Positions 17,961 to 25,929 are shown, counted from the first letter of the stretch. The stretch is DNA of 64,000 bases from Bianquea renquensis (GCF_014384895.1 NZ_JACRSQ010000010.1:62001-126000), one strand, 5' to 3'. Translations and numbers: made by a program. Notes: generated from the sequence alone by a model not told the origin.

Positions 17961-18854
17961 ATGAAGTCATTTAAATCTGCATATCAGGAAGAGTTCTCGT
18001 CCGTCGTGCCGGATGGGACGCTTCTCTCTGAGACAAAGAGAAGGATGCGAGGGGCGCAGAACAGGTGCCGGCAGGGTCGTCGGATTGGCTATGCAGCCGT
18101 AGCGGCCTGCCTAATTCTAGCCTTTTCGGGGGCGGCTGTTTTGTTGAAGGATCGGGGTGCTGTGAACCCTCAAGGCACTCAACAGAGTCCAAATGGGATC
18201 ACGGCGCAAATCCGTACACCAGAGGAAGTGTCGCGGCCCGAATCCTTGGATGAACCTTCGGAATCTGTCAAATCGGAAGACTCTCAGGGGGCTCTGCCAA
18301 TCCAAAGCGATGTGGAGGGAGTCAAAGAGGGGGAGCGGCGGGCAATTGCGCAGAGCGAGCTTTACAGCGAAGCTCTGTACGCCAGCTACATTCCGACAAG
18401 TTTTTTGCCGGGCTATGCATTTGAATCGGCCTCTGTCAGCAAGAACCACGATTTGGAGGCATTCATTCTCAGCTACACCGATGGGGGCTACGATTATATC
18501 CGCATCACCATACGGCCATATATTGAGTCGGACGCTTCGAGGATGACGGCGGCGGCCGCCATAGAACAATACAACATCTGTGAGTACTCCATTCCCTTAG
18601 CGGATTCTGTCCCGCATGAGCTCTATGAGACAATGCACTATCCCATATTCCAGGCGCGGGAGATCTCGGAGGATGTGCTGCGGCTCCGAATTCTTGCGGT
18701 ATCCGAACAGGGAGAGGACCAAACGCAAAAGGAAAGCATGAGCTTTTCCCTGCTGTGCGGCGATACGGTTGTGGAATACTCCATCAAGGGAGCGAAGCTG
18801 GAGCCAGGGGCCGTCCTGGATATGATCCAATCCGCCTCCTTCTACCGATCCTAA
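17961..18854 (+). CDS. Membrane protein with DUF4367-like domain, probable anti-sigma factor
   Basis: About 297 residues. A basic cytoplasmic N-terminus (MKSFKSAYQEEFSSVVPDGT) is followed by one transmembrane helix (YAAVAACLILAFSGAAVLL), a Ser/Glu/Gln-rich external linker, and a C-terminal extracellular domain resembling DUF4367 (YIPTSFLPGYAFESASV; YTDGGYDYIRITIRPY). This order of ECF sigma gene, then single-pass protein with a DUF4367-type outer domain, is common in Clostridia and is taken as a sigma/anti-sigma pair. ATG 17961 has GAAGGAG upstream. The N-terminal region lacks the HxxxCxxC zinc anti-sigma motif, so the anti-sigma role rests on context and topology. A terminator follows at 18892. 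Confidence 0.78.
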   Translation: MKSFKSAYQEEFSSVVPDGTLLSETKRRMRGAQNRCRQGRRIGYAAVAACLILAFSGAAVLLKDRGAVNPQGTQQSPNGITAQIRTPEEVSRPESLDEPSESVKSEDSQGALPIQSDVEGVKEGERRAIAQSELYSEALYASYIPTSFLPGYAFESASVSKNHDLEAFILSYTDGGYDYIRITIRPYIESDASRMTAAAAIEQYNICEYSIPLADSVPHELYETMHYPIFQAREISEDVLRLRILAVSEQGEDQTQKESMSFSLLCGDTVVEYSIKGAKLEPGAVLDMIQSASFYRS

Positions 18855-18891
18855 AAAGGTCGCCGCCTGCATTTTGTCTAGGCTCTATTTC

Positions 18892-18930
18892 AGGAGTCGA
18901 TGCATATCTTGTATGCACCGGCTCCTTTTT
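18892..18930 (+). terminator. Terminator after sigma/anti-sigma pair
   Basis: AGGAG and TGCATA pair with TATGCA and GCTCCT around a 5-nt loop, with internal mismatches, followed by TTTTT. Confidence 0.7.
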
Positions 18931-18997
18931 GTCCTATGGGAAAGAGGCGGATCTAGATCCGAAGAGTCGAAGGTTTGTATCTCAGCCATGATAGGTA

Positions 18998-19026
18998 TTG
19001 AATCGCTGTCTAAAATGTGATACTAT
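18998..19026 (+). promoter_or_regulatory. Promoter of isomerase-like gene
   Basis: TTGAAT (18998-19003), a 17-bp spacer and TACTAT (19021-19026) lie about 55 nt before the start at 19080. Confidence 0.45.
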
Positions 19027-19079
19027 TAGAAAAATAACCGGAGGACAGGGCAAGCGCTCCGGCAACATGGAGGGTAAAG

Positions 19080-19952
19080 ATGAAGATTGGTGTAGGGCTC
19101 ACAATGATGGACCGGCAATATCCCGGCTATCTTGACTCGCTGGTTAAATACAGTGAGATCGGGTATGATGTTCTAGATTACAGTATGTATTCAGAGGGGG
19201 AGGGATCGATCTTTTTACAGGATGGATGGCAGGCGTACGCTGAAAAGCTCCGGGAGGTGGCCGACAAACACAATTTATGGTTTGCGCAGATGCATTCCCC
19301 CGGGATGGGGCCTGTGGGCCGGGAGCCAATGGAGGAGGTTAAGCTTGAGCTGACAAAGCGAGCCTTCGAATTCTGCAGCATTTTGGGGACAAAGCATCTT
19401 GTGGTCCATCCGAGAATGTTCACAGATGGAATTTACGGACAGAATCAGGAGCGCATTCTGGAGTATAACCTCCAGTTCTATGGGAGCTTGTTGCCCTATG
19501 CGCGAAAATATAATGTGACCATTGGACTGGAAAACATGTTTGCGTGGGACCCACAGAAACGCCAATACTGCCCCACCACATTCAGTGATGTGGAAGAGAT
19601 GCTGGAATGCATCCGGCGGCTAGGAGATGAACATGTGGCGGTGTGCTTCGATACAGGGCACTATAATGTTCTGGGCAAGAATCCTGCTGAGGGGGTGAGA
19701 ATCCTAGGCGATAAGCTAGAATTGCTCCATGTCCATGATAACTTTGGCAATGGGGATCACCACCTGGCGCCGGGCTACGGAACGATCAATTGGACAGAGT
19801 TTATGCAGGCTCTGAAAGATGTGGGATACAAGGGTACCTTTACGGCGGAGGCGGAGAGTATGTCCCGAAAGTTGCCGGCGGCGGCCGAGTATGACGCGGC
19901 GAAGCTGACGTATTCCATCTTAAAGGCTTTAGTGGAGGAGGCAGGAATGTGA
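19080..19952 (+). CDS. Sugar phosphate isomerase/epimerase family protein
   Basis: A 290-residue TIM-barrel protein of the xylose-isomerase-like (AP endonuclease family 2) superfamily, whose members isomerise or epimerise sugars and inosose-type compounds with a divalent metal. Metal-site positions are recognisable: Glu in TIGLENMF, Asp-His in VCFDTGHYN, His in LLHVHDN, and the late Glu in TFTAEAES. No signal peptide is present. ATG 19080 follows GGAGGG. It stands alone between a terminator and a bidirectional terminator at 20006. Two Gfo/Idh dehydrogenases 2-5 kb away form, with such proteins, a frequent team in 3-keto-sugar or inositol metabolism; that link is inferred. Confidence 0.88.
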   Translation: MKIGVGLTMMDRQYPGYLDSLVKYSEIGYDVLDYSMYSEGEGSIFLQDGWQAYAEKLREVADKHNLWFAQMHSPGMGPVGREPMEEVKLELTKRAFEFCSILGTKHLVVHPRMFTDGIYGQNQERILEYNLQFYGSLLPYARKYNVTIGLENMFAWDPQKRQYCPTTFSDVEEMLECIRRLGDEHVAVCFDTGHYNVLGKNPAEGVRILGDKLELLHVHDNFGNGDHHLAPGYGTINWTEFMQALKDVGYKGTFTAEAESMSRKLPAAAEYDAAKLTYSILKALVEEAGM

Positions 19953-20005
19953 GGGAGAGGAGAACGTTCCTCGCCATTGATGCATAGATCTGCAATCCCC
20001 ACAGA

Positions 20006-20038
20006 AAAAGGGGCAGGGAAAAGATTCCCTGCCTCTTT
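20006..20038. terminator. Bidirectional terminator between convergent genes
   Basis: GGCAGGGAA (20012-20020) pairs with TTCCCTGCC (20025-20033) with a 4-nt loop. There are T-rich tails on both strands. It serves the isomerase-like gene and the convergent EEP gene. Confidence 0.8.
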
Positions 20039-20122
20039 CTGAACCCGGCAAACGCATGGCGCTTAGTCGGGTTGTCCCTGGGCCACCTGGCGGAAGACCC
20101 ATGAGGGTTGTGGTACAGTTGA

Positions 20123-20902
20123 TTAAATCATGACTTGAGCGCAGATGGGATAATGATCGGTCAGATAGACGCCTTCATGGCATTCATCCCAGACAACGGC
20201 CGGCTCTGCGGTCTCTGCGGTTTCTGCATCGACGTAGATATAGTCAATTTTGAAGTCATCGTTGCGACGGCCATATTCAGTGCATGTGGTTGGAAGCGCG
20301 GCTGCCAAATCCTTGAGGGCAAGTTCAGGATACTGATCAACCACTTTGATCTGCGGCTGACTCGGAGTAAAATTGAAATCCCCGGTGAGAATGACAGGGA
20401 AGCGGCGGACTGCCTGATCCTGCGAAATTCGATTCAAAATCTGGGTTAGCCCCTTGGCCTGTGCAACCTGCCCGATATGATCTAGATGGGTATTATAGAA
20501 GCGAAAGGGCTGAGAACTCTGCTTGTGCTTCAGGAGGGAGGCGACACAGATTCGAGGGCAATCGCTCTGCTCCTCGTAAACGGTGCCGGGCACGGTCGGA
20601 GTGGGGGAAAGCCAGAATACGTCCAGCCCGTGAAGCTCTAGAATATCCCGGCGGTAGGCGATGCTGTTGTATTCATTGTCATAGGTAGCGCTTCGGCCGC
20701 AGCCAACGAAGTTGTACTCGGGAAGATAGCGGCCCAACCAATCTTGCATAGTGGCCGTAATTTCCTGGAACCCGATAATACCGGGTCGCTCCGCAGCCAG
20801 CTTATCTAGAATATAGGCTTTGCGGTGATGAAAGTCATTGAGACCATCCCGTGCAGCGTCAGAGCGAATGTTGAATGACACGACTTTAATTTTATTTCTC
20901 AT
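20123..20902 (-). CDS. Endonuclease/exonuclease/phosphatase family hydrolase
   Basis: A 259-residue member of the EEP superfamily, metal-dependent hydrolases of phosphodiester or phosphate monoester bonds. Motifs in order are SFNIRSD (metal Asn), GFQEI (metal Glu), NTHLDHIG, LTGDFNFTP (Asp/Asn pair) and the C-terminal DHYPICAQV, which holds the catalytic His. Without a signal peptide it should be cytoplasmic. Similar short EEP proteins occur in sugar loci of Bacillota, where the substrate is undefined. ATG 20902 has GGAGG upstream; ATG 20914 is an in-frame alternative. It is convergent with the gene at 19080-19952. Confidence 0.9.
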   Translation of the reverse strand: MRNKIKVVSFNIRSDAARDGLNDFHHRKAYILDKLAAERPGIIGFQEITATMQDWLGRYLPEYNFVGCGRSATYDNEYNSIAYRRDILELHGLDVFWLSPTPTVPGTVYEEQSDCPRICVASLLKHKQSSQPFRFYNTHLDHIGQVAQAKGLTQILNRISQDQAVRRFPVILTGDFNFTPSQPQIKVVDQYPELALKDLAAALPTTCTEYGRRNDDFKIDYIYVDAETAETAEPAVVWDECHEGVYLTDHYPICAQVMI

Positions 20903-21012
20903 ACGATCCTCCATTATACAGTTGCTTTTTATTGCGTATGCAATAGACTGATGTTGCCCGTTGCTTTCGCGATTATTATATCACATCGGCGGTGAAAGTC
21001 AATGCTTTCATT

Positions 21013-21918
21013 TTACAGGACCCCGGAGCCTGTGACGAGCAGTCTTTGCCGGAAGCGTTTTGGAGATATGGACTTAAGCTGTTTGAATTGTTCTATGAAA
21101 TAACTGGAGGAGGAGAAGCCAACTTCCATGGCGATCTCCGTAATATTTAGATCTGTGTTAAGTAGCAGTTTTTCTGCCTCAGAAATGCGGACAAAGTTCA
21201 AATACTCCCGGAAGGTCTTCTGCATGGCCCTCTTAAAAAAGCGGGAAAAATAGCTATAGCTGACGGCGCAGAGGGAAGCCATGTCTTTGGCCGTAATGTC
21301 TTCCTGGTAATGGGTTTCCACATAAGTAAAGACTGTCCGGAGCCGGTTCATGGCCCCTTCATCCAGGCTGCGGTCTTGGGTGGGCATCACGCCCTTCCGA
21401 TTCCAGCTGCGCAAAATCCAAAGAAAAATTTTACATATGGCGGCCCGGATGGCCAGCTCGTATCCGTAGTTTTTGTCAGAATACTCCTGAGAGATTTCGC
21501 GGAGTGCGTGGGGGATGAAGGTCTCCTGGATTTCATCGCGTGTAAATACTTTCTGATGAGTCGAGTGGCTGTTGGTGAAAGGCAGGAGGTATTTCGCCTC
21601 AAAAATGGTCTGCGTCGTGGTGTATAGCACGTCGGGCTCGAATTTAATGACGAGGTAGCTATTTTTGCCGGAGGACAGTGCGGTTGTGGAGTGGATCTCG
21701 CGGGAATTGATCAAAACCATATCGCCCTTGGAGAATCGATAGCTCTCCCCGTCGAGAATAATCTGCACCGTGCCGCAATCGCCATACAAAATTTCGATAT
21801 AGTCATGATAATGCGCTCCTGACATGGGGCCCATTCCCATCTGGCACTGATTATGGCATTCATAGAGGCATTTTATGCCATCCACAAGCCTTTTTTTCTC
21901 TTCATAGGCGGTTTCCAT
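21013..21918 (-). CDS. AraC family transcriptional regulator
   Basis: A 301-residue regulator with an N-terminal cupin sensor (GAHYHDYIEILYGDCGTVQI; FSKGDMVLINSREIHSTTAL) and a C-terminal AraC double helix-turn-helix (FTYVETHYQEDITAKDMASL; FSRFFKRAMQKTFREYLNF; EVGFSSSSYFIEQFKQLKSI). A GGAGGAGGT site precedes ATG 21918. It is divergent from the two-gene Gfo/Idh operon at 22070-24132 with a 151-bp gap, so it is the likely regulator of that operon in response to a sugar ligand. Confidence 0.92.
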   Translation of the reverse strand: METAYEEKKRLVDGIKCLYECHNQCQMGMGPMSGAHYHDYIEILYGDCGTVQIILDGESYRFSKGDMVLINSREIHSTTALSSGKNSYLVIKFEPDVLYTTTQTIFEAKYLLPFTNSHSTHQKVFTRDEIQETFIPHALREISQEYSDKNYGYELAIRAAICKIFLWILRSWNRKGVMPTQDRSLDEGAMNRLRTVFTYVETHYQEDITAKDMASLCAVSYSYFSRFFKRAMQKTFREYLNFVRISEAEKLLLNTDLNITEIAMEVGFSSSSYFIEQFKQLKSISPKRFRQRLLVTGSGVL

Positions 21919-22069
21919 TGTGATAACCTCCTCCTACAATAGGACAAATAATTGTTATTTTTCTGTAGCTTCATTATATCACGGATGCTTGCGATATGCT
22001 ATACTTTCTTTGTAAAGAACTTGCCTTCGGCAGTGAAGACTTACTATTGGAAAAGGAGCGATCGTCAGA

Positions 22070-23155
22070 ATGGATAAGAAATTGCGGGTCGGTATCATCG
22101 GCTGTGGTGGTATCGCAAATGGTAAACACATGCCTTCATTGAAGGCAATTGGCAGGGTCGACATGGTCGCCTTCTGCGATATCATTGTGGAGAAAGCAGA
22201 AAAAGCCGCCAAAGAGTATGGCACGGCGGATGCAAAGGTGTATGTGGATTATCGTGAGTTATTGCAGGATTCCACCATTGATGTGGTCCACGTCTGTACG
22301 CCGAACAAATCCCACGCGCAGATTAGCATCGACGCTCTGCACGCTGGTAAGCATGTTATGTGTGAGAAGCCCATGGCGAAGACGGCAGCCGATGCCAAGC
22401 GCATGGTGGAAGCGGCTAAGGAGACGGGCAAGAAGCTAACCATCGGCTATCAGCACCGCCATAAGCCGGAGAGCACGTATTTGAAAAAGGTCATCGATCG
22501 CGGCGACATTGGGGACATTTATTTCGCGGAGGCCTTTGCTGTGCGCCGTCGCGGTACGCCTAACTGGGGCGTGTTTCTCAATGAGGAGGAGCAAGGGGGA
22601 GGCCCTCTGATCGATATCGGAACCCATTCCCTTGATTTGACACTGTGGATGATGAACAATTACAAGCCGAAAATGGTTGTGGGAACCAAATATAAGAAGC
22701 TGCCGAATCCGGACTGTGCCAACCCCTGGGGCGGCTGGGATGTCAATCAACATACAGTGGAAGATTCTGCGTTTGGCTTTATTGTCATGGAAGATGGCGC
22801 GACGATCATCCTAAAGACGAGCTGGTGCCTGAACACCATCGAGCCCGTCCCTGAAGGAAGCTTTGCCATCTGCGGAACGAAGGCTGGGGCACAGATTAAG
22901 GACGGAGTGAGCATTAATAAGGATGAATTTGGAAAATTAGTTGATATCCGTCCGGATATGAAAGCCGGCGGTGTAGCATTCTACGACGGCGTGGCGGAGA
23001 ATCCGGCCATCACGGAGGCCAGCCGCTGGATTGATGCGATCGAGAATGACACGGACCCGGTTGTGAAGCCGGAAGAAGCCTGCGTTGTATCCCAGATTCT
23101 GGAAGCCATCTATGAGTCGGCCAAGACGGGAAAACCTGTATATTTTAACGAATAG
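22070..23155 (+). CDS. Gfo/Idh/MocA family oxidoreductase
   Basis: A 361-residue NAD(P)-dependent dehydrogenase. The Rossmann fingerprint is seen at the start (VGIIGCGGIANGKHMPSLKA). The family's EKP motif is present as MCEKPMAKT, and a C-terminal alpha/beta domain with GGGPLIDIGTHSLDL holds the substrate-site Asp and His. Such enzymes oxidise or reduce sugars, inositols or glycosides. AAAAGGAG precedes ATG 22070. The next gene is a second family member 11 nt downstream, and the divergent AraC gene probably controls both. Paired dehydrogenases of this kind are known in 3-keto-glycoside routes, but the substrate here is unknown. Confidence 0.92.
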   Translation: MDKKLRVGIIGCGGIANGKHMPSLKAIGRVDMVAFCDIIVEKAEKAAKEYGTADAKVYVDYRELLQDSTIDVVHVCTPNKSHAQISIDALHAGKHVMCEKPMAKTAADAKRMVEAAKETGKKLTIGYQHRHKPESTYLKKVIDRGDIGDIYFAEAFAVRRRGTPNWGVFLNEEEQGGGPLIDIGTHSLDLTLWMMNNYKPKMVVGTKYKKLPNPDCANPWGGWDVNQHTVEDSAFGFIVMEDGATIILKTSWCLNTIEPVPEGSFAICGTKAGAQIKDGVSINKDEFGKLVDIRPDMKAGGVAFYDGVAENPAITEASRWIDAIENDTDPVVKPEEACVVSQILEAIYESAKTGKPVYFNE

Positions 23156-23166
23156 AGGTGCATTCC

Positions 23167-24132
23167 ATGAATATCGCAATGATTAGTTCCTGGCACGTCC
23201 ATGCCAGAGGATACGCCAATGATTTTGCGGCGATGCCAGAATGCCAGATTACTGCTGTGTGGGATGAGAACGAGGAAGCAGGGAAGGCGTGGGCTGCCGA
23301 ACTGGGCTGTCCGTTCGTGGCGGATTACCGGGCAATCCTTCAGGATCCCGCTATCGATGGCATCGTTATGACGGCTCCCACATCGATGCACGGCGAGATG
23401 TTGCTGCAGGCTGCTGTCGCGGGAAAACATATTTTCACAGAAAAGGTTCTTGCGATTACCACGGAGGAGGCGCTAGCCATTGCGGAGGCGGTTAAGGAGG
23501 CAGGCGTGCAGTTTGTCATCTCCTTCCCGCATAAGTGCAGAGCGGATCTGAACTTTGCCAAGTCCATGGCGGCGAGCGGAGAGTTGGGGCAGATTACGTA
23601 CGCTCGAGTCCGAAATGTGCATAACGGAAGCAGTGCCAACTGGCTTCCGGATCATTTCTATGATGAGGAACAGTGCGGCGGCGGTGCGATGATGGATTTG
23701 GGCGCGCATCCTATGTATCTTCTGAATTGGATCCTGGGCCAGCCGAAAAGTGTTGTTTCCGCCTTTACAAAGGTGACCGGCCGCGCTGTGGAGGACAATG
23801 CGGTCAGCGTCTTGGAATATGAAAATGGCGCCATCGGGGTGTCGGAGACTGGGTTTGTGGCGCAGGATAATCCTTTTACTATGGAAATCTGCGGGACAAA
23901 GGGCACGCTGCTGGTGAGGGACGGAGTCTCCTATGCCAGCACAGAAACCGATGACAAATGGGTTTGCGTCGATACACTTCCCACTGCCCCTGCGAGCCCG
24001 CAGCGGCAGTGGGTGGACGCAGTGACGAAGGGCACGCCGGTCACGGTGGGCATCGACGAGGCGGTTGCGCTCACTGTTGTGATGGAAGGCGCATATCGGG
24101 CGTATCAAACGGAGCAGCGGTATAGTTTTTAG
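23167..24132 (+). CDS. Gfo/Idh/MocA family oxidoreductase
   Basis: A 321-residue second family member. The N-terminal strand (MNIAMISSWHVHARGYANDF) departs from the usual GxGxxG, having SWHVHARG instead. The lysine motif is TEKVLAIT in place of the common EKP. The substrate-domain motif is GGGAMMDLGAHPMYL. The altered nucleotide-binding turn suggests a changed cofactor position or specificity. ATG 23167 has AGAGGTG six nt upstream; GTG 23158 overlaps that site and is rejected. A strong terminator follows at 24138. Confidence 0.9.
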   Translation: MNIAMISSWHVHARGYANDFAAMPECQITAVWDENEEAGKAWAAELGCPFVADYRAILQDPAIDGIVMTAPTSMHGEMLLQAAVAGKHIFTEKVLAITTEEALAIAEAVKEAGVQFVISFPHKCRADLNFAKSMAASGELGQITYARVRNVHNGSSANWLPDHFYDEEQCGGGAMMDLGAHPMYLLNWILGQPKSVVSAFTKVTGRAVEDNAVSVLEYENGAIGVSETGFVAQDNPFTMEICGTKGTLLVRDGVSYASTETDDKWVCVDTLPTAPASPQRQWVDAVTKGTPVTVGIDEAVALTVVMEGAYRAYQTEQRYSF

Positions 24133-24137
24133 ACAGC

Positions 24138-24179
24138 AAAAAGACTTGCTAAGGGGGAGATCCCGGAGCAAGTCTTTTT
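24138..24179 (+). terminator. Strong terminator after Gfo/Idh operon
   Basis: AAAAAGACTTGCT (24138-24150) pairs with AGCAAGTCTTTTT (24167-24179), a 13-bp stem that includes the T-run. Confidence 0.9.
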
Positions 24180-24186
24180 CTCCTAA

Positions 24187-24212
24187 AGGAAAGTCCGCCG
24201 TGAGGTGGACCT
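24187..24212 (+). repeat. Post-terminator element, copy 1
   Basis: AAAGTCCGCCG followed by TGAGGTGGAC, starting within 12 nt of the terminator ending at 24179. The core is shared with copies at 32808, 52421, 55603 and 63574. Confidence 0.6.
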
Positions 24213-24257
24213 AGATAAGTTCGGGAAGGCGAACAGGTTTTTCAGCCAGCCCATCGA

Positions 24258-24632
24258 TTATGGTTTATTCGTCATCCCCACATGCCGCTTGATTGCCTCA
24301 AAACTTTCTGCGCTGATCACATGCTCAATTCGGCAGGCGTCCTCCACAGCGGTTTCTTTATCCACGCCGAGCTGCGTCAACCAGTCGGCCAAAAGAGTAT
24401 GGCGCTCGTAGATCTTTTCAGCGATGGAACGCCCGCTTGGCGTCAGTGTAATGTAGCCATCGGCGTCCATGAGAATATAGCCGCTCTCGCGGAGCTTCTT
24501 CATCGCCACACTGACGCTGGGTTTGGTAAAATCTAACTCATTCACAATATCGATTGAACGGACGAAGGATTTGGAATGGCTCAAAATCAAGATAGTTTCC
24601 AGATAGTTCTCCGCCGATTCATGGATTTTCAT
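24258..24632 (-). CDS. DtxR/MntR-like metal-dependent repressor
   Basis: A 124-residue regulator with an N-terminal winged helix (SAENYLETILILSHSKSFVR; VNELDFTKPSVSVAMKKLRE) and a dimerisation/metal-binding half (GRSIAEKIYERHTLL; EDACRIEHVISAESFEAI) typical of DtxR/MntR. It lacks the C-terminal SH3-like domain of DtxR, so its length is closer to MntR-like forms. It senses iron or manganese and represses uptake genes. An AAAAGGAGG site precedes ATG 24632. A minus-strand promoter at 24734-24762 carries the dyad CGCAATGAATTGCG at its -35. A divergent small membrane protein gene has a different dyad in its promoter. Confidence 0.92.
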   Translation of the reverse strand: MKIHESAENYLETILILSHSKSFVRSIDIVNELDFTKPSVSVAMKKLRESGYILMDADGYITLTPSGRSIAEKIYERHTLLADWLTQLGVDKETAVEDACRIEHVISAESFEAIKRHVGMTNKP

Positions 24633-24733
24633 AGCCCTTCAATCCTCCTTTTCGTTAGTATATCGCAACCATACCATTTTCTGGCATGGTCGGGGCCGCT
24701 GTGCTCACCGCGCGACCGGCGCGTATAATAGGT

Positions 24734-24771
24734 ATTATACCATATTTTTAGATAATGCGCAATGAATTGCG
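24734..24771 (-). promoter_or_regulatory. Promoter and palindrome of DtxR-like gene
   Basis: On the minus strand TTGCGC (24757-24762), a 17-bp spacer and TATAAT (24734-24739). A perfect 14-bp palindrome CGCAATGAATTGCG (24758-24771) covers the -35, suggesting autoregulation. Confidence 0.55.
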
Positions 24772-24827
24772 TGCGTTATTTTTGTGCTGAGTCTTAGTAT
24801 CGGCAGGAGATATCTTTTGTATGCACA

Positions 24828-24858
24828 AAAAAGCCGCCATGGTTATGTCTGCGGCCTC
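24828..24858 (-). terminator. Minus-strand terminator-like hairpin
   Basis: On the minus strand GCCGC pairs with GCGGC and is followed by six T residues. No gene is seen upstream of it on that strand, so it may be a remnant or block antisense reading. Confidence 0.4.
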
Positions 24859-24897
24859 TGGTTTTCCTTTGCCTGGAATATCTGTTAGAATTAACAC

Positions 24898-24926
24898 TTG
24901 ACATGATGGTTAGTTTGTGCTAACTT
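24898..24926 (+). promoter_or_regulatory. Promoter with overlapping metal-repressor-like dyad
   Basis: TTGACA (24898-24903), a 17-bp spacer and TAACTT (24921-24926). The dyad GTTAG (24909-24913) N6 CTAAC (24920-24924) lies in the spacer and -10 and resembles DtxR/IdeR-type boxes (TTAGGTTAGCCTAACC-like). Binding would block polymerase. Confidence 0.55.
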
Positions 24927-24941
24927 ATAGTTGAGACAATA

Positions 24942-24973
24942 AGAGATGAAGATCTGCACGGATCCTCATCTCT
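24942..24973 (+). other. 5' leader hairpin
   Basis: AGAGATGA (24942-24949) and GATC pair with GATC and TCATCTCT (24966-24973), with one A/C mismatch and a 6-nt loop. No T-run follows, so an mRNA-stability or regulatory element is more likely than a terminator. Confidence 0.5.
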
Positions 24974-25005
24974 CACATAGACTAATATGAAAAGGAGTCT
25001 TGAGT

Positions 25006-25203
25006 ATGCTAGAATGGCTGGCTGCAAATGCAGCGACAATTGTTGTCTGTGCTGTATTGATTGTATTGGTTGCCATGGCGATTCGACAGATCATCAAGGC
25101 AAGGAAAAAGGGAGGCTGCGCCGGCTGCAATGGCTGTAGCGGCTGCGGAGGCTCTTGTATGAAACAATTTGAGGTGGGCGAGAAGGCGAAACGTCCCAAA
25201 TAG
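25006..25203 (+). CDS. FeoB-associated Cys-rich membrane protein
   Basis: A 65-residue protein with one N-terminal membrane helix (NAATIVVCAVLIVLVAMAI), a basic stretch (RQIIKARKKGG) and a Gly/Cys cluster (CAGCNGCSGCGGSC). This is the organisation of the FeoB-associated Cys-rich membrane family, usually the last gene of ferrous-iron feo operons. ATG 25006 has AAGGAG 8 nt upstream; TTG 25000 is rejected. Here it has its own promoter with a metal-repressor-like dyad, and no feoA or feoB lies in the window, so it is detached from its usual partners. The five Cys residues could bind iron. The divergent DtxR-like gene is the likely regulator. Confidence 0.82.
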   Translation: MLEWLAANAATIVVCAVLIVLVAMAIRQIIKARKKGGCAGCNGCSGCGGSCMKQFEVGEKAKRPK

Positions 25204-25233
25204 CTCAGCCCAGGAGAGGGGAGGCGCATTATC

Positions 25234-25362
25234 ATGACAATTGCAATTTTGTGCGCCTTATTGCTTGCAGTCGCAGTATTGGCGATTCAAAGTTGCTGTA
25301 GAAGGCTTGCAAGGGCCATCTGCGGTAAAGGCGGCACACCGAATTCCGGCACCGATAGTTAG
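25234..25362 (+). CDS. Small membrane protein, 42 aa, unknown
   Basis: A short open frame begins at ATG 25234 with AGGGGAGG 9 nt upstream and ends at TAG 25360. It encodes one hydrophobic N-terminal helix (MTIAILCALLLAVAVLAIQ), a Cys pair (SCCRR), another Cys (AICGKGG) and a polar tail. It follows the FeoB-associated protein by 30 nt with no terminator between, and a terminator follows at 25468, so the two are probably co-transcribed under the metal-responsive promoter. Topology (helix, then basic residues and Cys) resembles its neighbour on a smaller scale. I do not recognise a family. Support is the ribosome site, position and composition only. Confidence 0.55.
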   Translation: MTIAILCALLLAVAVLAIQSCCRRLARAICGKGGTPNSGTDS

Positions 25363-25467
25363 GATATGCGGAATGGAAGTCACAAAGGGTGAAACCTATT
25401 GAACATCTTGCGGCTGGAACAGCGGGAACACGCACCCCGCAGGGCGCAGGATATGGAACGATAACAG

Positions 25468-25512
25468 ACAGAGCGACGGGATAGTCAATACTGATTCCGC
25501 CGCTCTGTTTTG
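25468..25512 (+). terminator. Terminator after small iron-related operon
   Basis: ACAGAGCG (25468-25475) pairs with CGCTCTGT (25501-25508), extended inward by CGG/CCG after a mismatch, then TTTT. It also marks the start of the AT-rich tract. Confidence 0.7.
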
Positions 25513-25560
25513 GCTTTTCATTCGCCCGATAAACTGGAATTTGTATCTTCGGTGTATATA

Positions 25561-25929
25561 TCATTTATCTTTACTTGAAGAACTCTTTTTCTTTGTTGTC
25601 CGCTTAACGAATAAGCATTTTGTTGTCTGAAATACTCCTATGAGTATGAATAATAATGGAATAGCGGCCCAAATTTTCAAACATTTTACTGTTTCTAAAA
25701 GAGATGGCGTTGTGCCATTTTGAAGAAAAATAGCACCTGTTCCTATTATTAAAAGAACAATTCCTAAATACAATCCTATTACATCAATTTCTATTTTATC
25801 GAAAGTTCCCTTTATCTGTAATGCTACAAGAATAAATGCAACAGAGCCAAGAATAAAAAATGTGCCCAAATAAATCAAAAAATTATTACTGTTTGTACCA
25901 ATTAAGAATGTAGGTATCTTTAATCCCAA
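25561..25929 (-). CDS. Small integral membrane protein, unknown
   Basis: A 122-residue, AT-rich-coded protein with about four hydrophobic segments (FLIYLGTFFILGSVAFILVA; IGLYLGIVLLIIGTGAIFL; IWAAIPLLFILIGVF) and a strongly basic tail (KRTTKKKSSSSKDK) that would lie in the cytoplasm. I recognise no family. It is the last of a run of minus-strand genes, 58 bp after the DUF3795 gene, and shares their low GC. It may be cargo of the same acquired segment. Confidence 0.55.
   Translation of the reverse strand: MGLKIPTFLIGTNSNNFLIYLGTFFILGSVAFILVALQIKGTFDKIEIDVIGLYLGIVLLIIGTGAIFLQNGTTPSLLETVKCLKIWAAIPLLFILIGVFQTTKCLFVKRTTKKKSSSSKDK

Larger units (their letters stand above)
24633..25005. promoter_or_regulatory. 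Divergent metal-regulatory region
   Basis: A 373-bp gap without a credible gene. It holds the repressor promoter (24734-24762), a minus-strand terminator-like hairpin (24828-24858), a plus-strand promoter with an overlapping dyad (24898-24926), and a leader hairpin (24942-24973). Confidence 0.6.

Noticed and set aside
25232..25564. 110-codon minus-strand frame
   Set aside because: It runs through the terminator at 25468 and antisense to the better supported 42-aa frame; composition is not protein-like.
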